This document shows positions 57,399 to 64,000 of a stretch of 64,000 nucleotides of DNA, piece after piece. Every line of letters starts with the position of its first letter. The first letter of the stretch is position 1. A program made the position numbers and the translations under genes. A model generated the notes under the pieces. That model saw only the letters and a list, made by a program, of their open reading frames with translations, did no database searches and was not told the DNA's origin. This DNA comes from Cryptomeria japonica (lineage: Eukaryota > Streptophyta > Pinopsida > Cupressales > Cupressaceae). The DNA lies in NCBI RefSeq assembly GCF_030272615.1, contig NC_081413.1, forward strand, positions 186,462,669 to 186,526,668, written 5' to 3'.

Positions 57399-59911
57399 AT
57401 GACTGCAACAGACCTAGCCAACAGCAGTAAGAAGGCCAAAATTAGGCCAAAAGTGCAGAAGGATCTAGAGGGAATCACTGTCAAGAATGTAGCCTTTGAG
57501 ATTGTGATTGATAACGAATACCATACTTGGTGGGAGGAAAAACCTCCCGACCATATGATAAAGGACTCCCTCAGTAAAGCACATGTAGACCATGCCATTT
57601 AGATGTCGACATTCAACATCAAGGATTTTGAGCCGATGTTGCGGACCATGGTCTCTAGATACAACCGCTAGGAAAGGGCTTCCATCATCCAGTTCCAGGG
57701 CTATATGGTACGGCTTTCCTTCAAGGAGAAAGACTTTAGGAGGGTATTTGGTATACCCGAGAAGGGAGCATCTGTAGCGAAACTGGCCAAGAAGCTCACC
57801 AAGGAGAAAAATAAGTGGCTGCTAGACTTGGTATGCAAAGATGACCTAACAAAAGAACAATGGAAGAGAGCTTGTTTGATAATAGGGGATTGAAGCATGC
57901 TTTTATTGCAGTAGGAGAATGGAGAATGCTGATGGACTTGGTAAAAAGTCAGCTCATAGGGGCCAATTGTGCATCCAATATAGCCATCTAGATGATAGGG
58001 TTGATGAATGGCATTAAGTGCGGTAAAGTCTACAACTGGGGGCAAATTTTAGTTGAGAGGATCCATGACATCCTCAAGCTGGAACACAAGACATTTCACA
58101 TGTACCACCACACCATCAACCTATTCCTGGATGCTGTACACCTGCAAGTACCACCAGAAATGTGGGGTACTTTTGAACCGCGTGGAAGGGTGGAACCCAA
58201 TAAGCTATCCATGTACTATTATGCCCATCTGAACACTCTTGGTGACACCACGTAGCCGGGAAAGAGGAGGAGGAAGTTGGACATGTCCATTGAAGTTGAA
58301 GAGGACAACAGTACCGAGGATTCAGAGGAGGAGGCCGAATAAACTAAGGATTAGGAGAGTGGAGATGAGGGATTTCGTATGGCACCACACATGATAGGAG
58401 AGGATGAAGGGGAAGCAAAATCACAACAACAAGAAGGAGAGGAGGAGGAAGAGCAACATGGAGGGCTATGAGCATAGTGGAAAAGCATGTGGGTGAAATT
58501 TACACCCCCCAAATTGTCCTCTTCAACACACTTGGTACCACAGGAAGCACTTACAGTGGCCAAACCCATAGGGGACGTAAGACCAGTAGGGGTGCTATTC
58601 TGGAGAATTGATGAAGGAGAACCATCGACATAATGACGGGTGTCACTACCATAGATCAGTCTGGTTGTACTTGAGTCACAAGTTGTACTAGCCATAGAGC
58701 ATACCAGTAGGCCTGACTATATGGGTAGTGACCTAGGTGGAAGGAGAATGGCAGACCATACGGTGGTAGAGGAGGCCGTACAACATAGTTCGGATGGAAT
58801 GGTTTAGGAGATGACCGTACCAGAGGAAGAAGAAGCAGTCGTACAAGAGATCGATACTAGTATGATGAGTACTAGTATGCCAGATACTGGCACGATGGAT
58901 ACTAGTACGTCAGGTACTAGTATGGTACCAGCAAGGAGAGATGAGTCAGGGGATGTATCGATGACAGGAGATGGTCTGGAGGAGTTGGAAGTAATAGACA
59001 CACTGACAAACAAGGATATAGATGCATCTCTGGAAGGGTGGCTAGGGCAGTTTGCACTCACACCTCACCCTCCCACCTTGCCTTCACCTCACGCCATGAT
59101 AGTTGGACGAAACTAGACACAGCATAAGACCACCCTTATCACAAATCAGGATGAGAGGATGTCTGCTGAGGAGCAGAATAGAGCAACTGGAAGTGGTGGA
59201 CATGGCCTGAAGATCATCGATGTTGAGGAGAGTGGGTGTGGAGGACTATTGGCATGTCTTCACCTCACTCCGCCAGACCCTAATGATCCAGTAGGATCGC
59301 TCCAACAGTTCTTTGGGGAGCTACAGGGGATTTTAGATATAGCACACAAAATGGCATAGTTGATTGGGCAGATGGATGCCGACAACTCTGCTGACACTGA
59401 GAAGCTATGCCACTTCATGACTTCTAGATGTGCGGACGAGTTTGCATGCCACTTTGAGCAGCAGGGGTGGCTAGACAATAGTATGCTGGAGATGGTACAA
59501 GAGTGGACGCATAGGCGATTTGTGGAGGGAGTGGGCACCTTGGGTGCAACCTTGAGCAGTATGGAAGGATCTTTCTTGGATATCTACCTGCAGATGCGAC
59601 ATAGTCAAATAGAGTAGCAGACCCAACGACTGTATGCAACAAAACTAGAGAAGGAAGGGGAGAAGCGTGTGAAGTTAGCCGCAGTGGAGAAGAACTTGAG
59701 GATTGAGCTAGAAATGAAAGTGACTACTTATGAGGCCCGTTGCAGCATGTAGAAGAAGGAGGTACATGTACTGGCAACACAGGTAGCTGAGCTTACTCTA
59801 CAAATGGAGTAGAAGGACCAAAAACTATTGGAGGCCACACACATGCTCAAGAAGGTATGAGAACAACAACTGATAGCAGAAAAGAACCTTAGACTCCACA
59901 TAGGGCAATGA
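57399..59911 (+). pseudogene. Extra ORF2 of the 17-kb gypsy, coiled-coil protein
   Basis: The ATG at 57399 sits in gccaccatga, a strong start context. About 830 codons, with one frameshift near 57885 and roughly a dozen stops. The N-terminal globular part contains YMVRLSFKEKDFRRVFGIP and HHTINLFLDAVHLQVPPEMW. The middle is acidic, with a Ser/Thr/Met repeat (58854-58930) and LQQFFGELQGILDIAHKM. The C-terminal third (59600-59900) is a heptad-like coiled coil rich in Glu, Lys and Leu. Layout matches the ORF at 544-4260. The location between pol and the 3' LTR is where plant gypsy elements carry env-like genes, but I see no signal peptide or membrane segment, so an envelope role is not supported. 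Possibly a structural or nucleic-acid-associated protein. Confidence 0.65.
58854..58930 (+). repeat. Short in-frame repeat with actagta core
   Basis: Four copies of actagta with 15-18-bp related spacers, encoding a Ser/Thr/Met/Asp-rich stretch inside extra ORF2. Confidence 0.8.
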
Positions 59912-60033
59912 CCTTCTTCTTCGACCACCATAGGGATGCCTCCTCCCCCTTCTTAGTCTTAGTCTTTTGTTTGTTATTCCAGCTCTTGTTGTCTTAGTCA
60001 TCTAGAAGACGACTACTTTTTTTGGGGGCCTGA

Positions 60034-60379
60034 TGTTAGGGGCCAATAACACATGTTTGTTTATAGTGGGTCAGGTGTTTATGTTTGGTTATGCTTGAGT
60101 CACTGAAAGGTTCCCGTGGGGTAGTTGGTAGTTAGTGATGGTTGGCAACTTGGCTAACCGTCGAGTCTATATATGGTATGGATGGAACCTGGGCAAGTAT
60201 GGTATTGTACTAGCATATTTTGAGAATTCAATAAAGATATCATTATTCTGTCATAGTTGTTCTGTTATTGTTATTCATGTTTTGATATATATTAATGTTC
60301 TGTTACATGAATTGTTGGTACATGTGGGATATCTCTGTTTTATCCGTGAGTTTACCAACCTCACCTTAAGGACTAAACA
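60034..60379 (+). repeat. 3' LTR of the 17-kb gypsy
   Basis: Starts tgttaggggccaataacac after tttttttgggggcctga and ends ggactaaaca, followed by the atcaa duplication. Matches 43227-43573. Confidence 0.93.
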
Positions 60380-60384
60380 ATCAA

Positions 60385-63300
60385 TAATTCACCAATGCTT
60401 AATGATTAAATCAATTAATAATCAACAACCAATTAAATTAATCTCAATTGGTAAAATACAATCTCACAATAAAATAATCAAATAAATAAACAATAACAAC
60501 ACTACACCAAATAAATAATTCGTCTTGTGCCAATGGAACAAACTCAACACAAGGCCCTAACCTCAACTTGCGTCATGGCACAATTGACAAGGTATGCAAC
60601 TTAGACCTAGAGTGTGTGAGGGAAACGATGTCATCTCTGACAATTTGCCATTGTGATAAAGACATGCTCAAACTTGTGGAGCCAGGTGGAGTCAATGTCT
60701 GGTACCTACAACCCTGCATCAACACTAAACACAACATTTATGATACATATACATCATAATAAATAGGCATGTGATAGAGAATCACGACAACATATTATGC
60801 TCACAATGAGTGATATGACATCGTCTCTACTCATGAAGATAGTCACACATAATAACATGAAAACATCACATAGAATCATAATCATGAAATAGGGTTAGTA
60901 TCATCATAAGTCATATAATCCACATGATCAATGATCGCATATAAATCCATGAAGCACATAAATCCATCCATCAAGGTGATATTATATACCAACACCCATA
61001 AGAATAATCAAAATGCCACATATCATATAATAGGTCTAGCATCATCAATCACATAAATCTCCAAAACATGAGTCATATCAAGTAATCATAAAGCTGCATA
61101 GAGTCCTAGTATCAATGTTACCATCTAAGATAGCAGAAGAGTCATAAATAACCATCCAAGTATCCATCACAAGTCTAACTAAGTCTATCAATATGCAAAA
61201 CAACATGCAAGTTTAGGAGGGACACTAGATTGTGAGATTTTATTTTGAATGACACTTGTGAGGTTTACAAACACTTTATGGTAATAGAGAAATGAAATCT
61301 AGAAATGTGCCAAGTTAACTAACTTTGTTCCACTGGCTAAAGGTCAAACATTTTTACTTTCTGCATATGTGGTGTATGAGAGCAAGTTGAAACTAATTGA
61401 AATTGGTTGCCAACATTCATATGGATAGTAGAGTCAATAATTCATGACCATAAAACAAGACTAAGTAAACCATAAGATGGAACCTTATAGAAGATGAAAG
61501 GAAGTAGTCTACTAAGCAATCCTACTACATTGAAGAAATTATTCTTTTTAAAATTTGTGCAATAGTACGTAAAACAAAAAAGTAAAAACCAATAATTTCA
61601 TGTGTTTAAAAAAAAATAGAATCATATGCCTATATACACAGAACATATAAATTTTAGGTAAAGACTCTACTGGCTAACTATATTTGGAAAACATAAATTT
61701 CAAAAATTAAATAAGCAACAAAAAAACAGTGATTGTATAACACACAATCTGGCAATAGTGATTGTTCACATGTTTGTAACATCATACAATACATAGGGAT
61801 CAAGTAGATAGATTTATTCAACAACCTCAGTAAGGCTAGGATCCTTTATCAACATTTCTAGGTAACACATTTGCATAGAAAAGATGATTCAAGATAAACT
61901 CCTCCAACATAGCAAAATTCAGTAACTCAAAACTCAAAATCGAAACAAAGAATCCATTTTTTTAAGATCGCAACAAAGAATTAAATCTTATTCTCCTCAA
62001 AGTTTTAAATATGCCTTTCACAATAGTGGCCTTCTAATGGCTCCTCACAAACTCACAAACATACAAATATCTCTCACACTCTCATCTATGTTCTCTCCCT
62101 AAGCACACATGTTCTTTCCTGTAACTGCCTATTTCTTGCTCCTGTGCAAATTTTTCCTTTTCCTTCTATGCGCCACACACATCTTCAGTCCCCTCTCTTT
62201 TAGTGCATCTTACATTATTTCTAGTCTACCTCTACTTATAAGTCTTGCATCCTTCTTGAACTACACTTTGCCCCTCTTGGGCTCAACTCCTTACTACACA
62301 ACCTCACTCTAGCTACCCTTTTAGTCAATGATTCCCCTCTCCTTTTATCATATACTCCACCTTATATTTTTTTTGTGCATCGATCCATATTCTTCTTAAT
62401 CCCCACACATATTTGTATTTTATTTCTTTAATGCATTCTTTATTGTTTCTTCTTCTACATTTCAATATGTCTATGTTTCTTCCATTCCTTTTGTGCATTT
62501 CTCCTGCCCACGTCCTCTACTCATCTTTTTCTACAACACACTGTCCTTTGGTTTTACTGTTTAACTTTCTTTTATAAAATTTTAATTCTTCCCCCTTTTA
62601 TCCTTTTTGCATCTTAATATCTACAATATCATTGAAGCAATCTTCTTCATTATTTGTAATCTGCCACATATCATTTTATATTTTGTGTTGGATAGTCTTC
62701 TTAGTTTCCTCTTTATCTGCACTTAACCTTTCTCTGTCAATGTGCGCTATATCTTGGCTTTCATTGGTAATGGGAATTATCTCTATCACCTTTTGTCACT
62801 ATGCCCATAAGTTATTGTTTCTACCATGTATTTACACACCCTCCTAATCTTAATTGCTATAATTTCTCATTCATTTACTTTGAATGACTTTCAAGTTGAA
62901 AGGCCAATTTATGCTTTGGTGGATATCTAAATCCTATGGATGTTGACAAAGATTACAAATTTAGGTTTTATGCCTACGAATTCATTTGCTTGAAAGTTCA
63001 TGAGACAAAATTACTCAAAGACATTTTTGTGAAAACATTTTGGCCTTGGCAACCATCACCCCAAGAAATTTAAGAGGTTTAAGCATTTGAGGGGAAGTTA
63101 CCAAATCAAAACAAGTCAAAACCAAAATTGAAGCAAATAAAGTGGAATCAAATTATTTTTGGAGGTATCGATTGCCTATAAGCTCACATGATCCTACAAC
63201 GTACACGCTGGGTAGGGGAAAACATTATGAGTAGAACTCAAAAAATGGAGTTATGTAATAGGATTACCCTTTAAGATTGTAAACAACCTACAACAAACTC

Positions 63301-64000
63301 CATTGTTGTGTCAGGAACATGAAATCATCTCTTTTTCCTCCTCTTCCAACATCTAGCTATAAATTTCACCATCCTTCATCCTCCTTTGCCAAAGAATCTC
63401 TCCTCTTCTCTTCTCCTTTGTGGGATCCAACCCACCATTAACCAACATCCTCTATCAATTAACCTCTACTCTTCTCCTCTCTCATTAATTTCAATCCACC
63501 ACAAACCATCCACCTCCACCAAATCTCACATGCAACATCCTCTACTGCTTCCACATGCAAACACACCATATCCCCATACAAATCTACAACATCCACTTTT
63601 ACTCTCTCTACAACTTCTACATACTCATATGAAACATCTAATTGCATTAACTCATCCCTATTCATCTATACTTCACAAAACTTAGAAAAATCAGTAATTA
63701 CCTCTTCTTCTACAACTGCAACCTTTTCGAGCAGCTCATCCTCTTTTTCTTCACTTAACACAAACAACTCACCATCTTCATTAGGTTCTTGGTAAAACTC
63801 TACCATGACCACCAAATCCATATTTGGAAATTATTCCTCTTCTACCTCATTTTGCAAGGTACCTTCACTTCTATCACATTCTCTACATTGATGATCCACC
63901 ATGATCGTGTTCTCCTGTTGTCTATCTTCATTCATGTGAGATACTCTCACAAGTTTCTCTTTATGGCTACAACTATTCTTTCTCAACTAGAATATCCACA
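60385..64000. other. AT-rich then pyrimidine-rich sequence without recognised genes
   Basis: 60385-61260 is AT-rich with many cacat/atcat words. 61260-62060 is featureless. 62060-62800 and 63300-63700 are C/T-rich on the plus strand, which creates Leu/Ser/Pro-rich open frames that look like composition artefacts. No LTR, inverted repeat or domain was recognised. Confidence 0.5.

Larger units (their letters stand above)
43227..60379 (+). mobile_element. 17-kb Ty3/gypsy element with two extra ORFs, carrying a nested copia
   Basis: LTRs at 43227-43573 and 60034-60379 are flanked by the 5-bp duplication atcaa (43222-43226 and 60380-60384). Order: 5' LTR, tRNA-Asp-type primer site, gag with zinc knuckles, protease, reverse transcriptase, (copia insertion), integrase, extra ORF1, spacer, extra ORF2, 3' LTR. 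Without the copia insert the element is about 10.7 kb. The primer type and the presence of extra 3' ORFs recall the Athila-like branch of plant gypsy elements, but the branch is not proven. All genes are decayed. The two LTRs differ at some 20 positions by eye. Confidence 0.92.

Noticed and set aside
57399-59911. Envelope-like gene in the 17-kb gypsy
   Set aside because: Position fits, but no signal peptide, membrane span or cleavage site is visible, so I annotate it only as an extra coiled-coil ORF.
63386-63685. 99-codon Leu/Ser/His/Pro-rich open frame
   Set aside because: Arises from a C/T-rich tract with short caca/cctc repeats; no ortholog-like features.
1-64000. tRNA, rRNA or CRISPR features
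   Set aside because: No cloverleaf-like gene with box A/B, no rRNA sequence and no regularly spaced repeat-spacer array was seen. The tandem repeats present are contiguous.

Overview
The window looks like intergenic DNA from a large, old, transposon-filled plant genome. I see no intact host gene, tRNA, rRNA or CRISPR array. Nearly every coding stretch is a decayed mobile-element protein: Ty3/gypsy and Ty1/copia gag-pol, an RNase H-like domain, a plant transposase-like protein, a SET-domain protein, and several large coiled-coil ORFs of the kind carried as extra genes by plant gypsy elements. Low gene density, nested insertions with LTRs several percent diverged, and heavy nonsense decay suggest a gymnosperm (probably a conifer). 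That is inference; nothing here fixes the species.

Layout. 1-8.65 kb: two convergent, broken, 1,100-1,250-codon coiled-coil ORFs (plus strand 544-4260, minus strand 5207-8650), with a 48-bp minisatellite upstream of the first. 9.0-11.0 kb: two diverged tandem copies of a roughly 0.9-1.0 kb non-coding block packed with CTTATCCC/GGGATAAG motifs in both orientations. 11.03-13.57 kb: a fold-back element with long inverted arms around minus-strand gene fragments, one RNase H-like. 13.7-17.9 kb: mostly featureless, with one hairpin and a palindromic direct repeat. 17.95-36.4 kb: a decayed multi-exon locus with a SET domain followed by plant transposase (Ptta/En/Spm-type) exons. A Tat-lineage gypsy element (minus strand, dual RNase H) sits in one of its introns. 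The region was then rearranged so that 2.2 kb of gene plus LTR occurs on both sides of the element. 36.4-41.6 kb: short tandem repeats, a gypsy protease fragment and a possible CACTA-type end. 41.6-43.07 kb: a retroposed ORF with a 17-bp target-site duplication.

43,227-60,379 is one 17-kb gypsy element with 347-bp LTRs, a 5-bp target duplication (atcaa) and a tRNA-Asp-type primer site. It has gag, protease, reverse transcriptase and integrase, then two extra ORFs separated by a spacer holding a TATA box and a dense cluster of GTACG-type motifs. Its pol gene is interrupted at 48,022-54,454 by a Tork/Tnt1-like copia element on the minus strand. The copia insert is not a normal integration: a complete LTR-to-LTR element is extended on both sides by its own internal sequence (a 1.26-mer of a 5,124-bp unit), and about 1 kb of the gypsy pol is missing at the junction. 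60.4-64 kb is AT-rich, then pyrimidine-rich, with no recognisable gene.

Relative ages: copia is nested in, so younger than, the 17-kb gypsy element, and has only four in-frame stops. The Tat element is younger than the SET/transposase locus it interrupts. Most nonsense codons I examined are TAG or TGA and can be explained by C-to-T or G-to-A transitions, as expected for long-methylated repeats.
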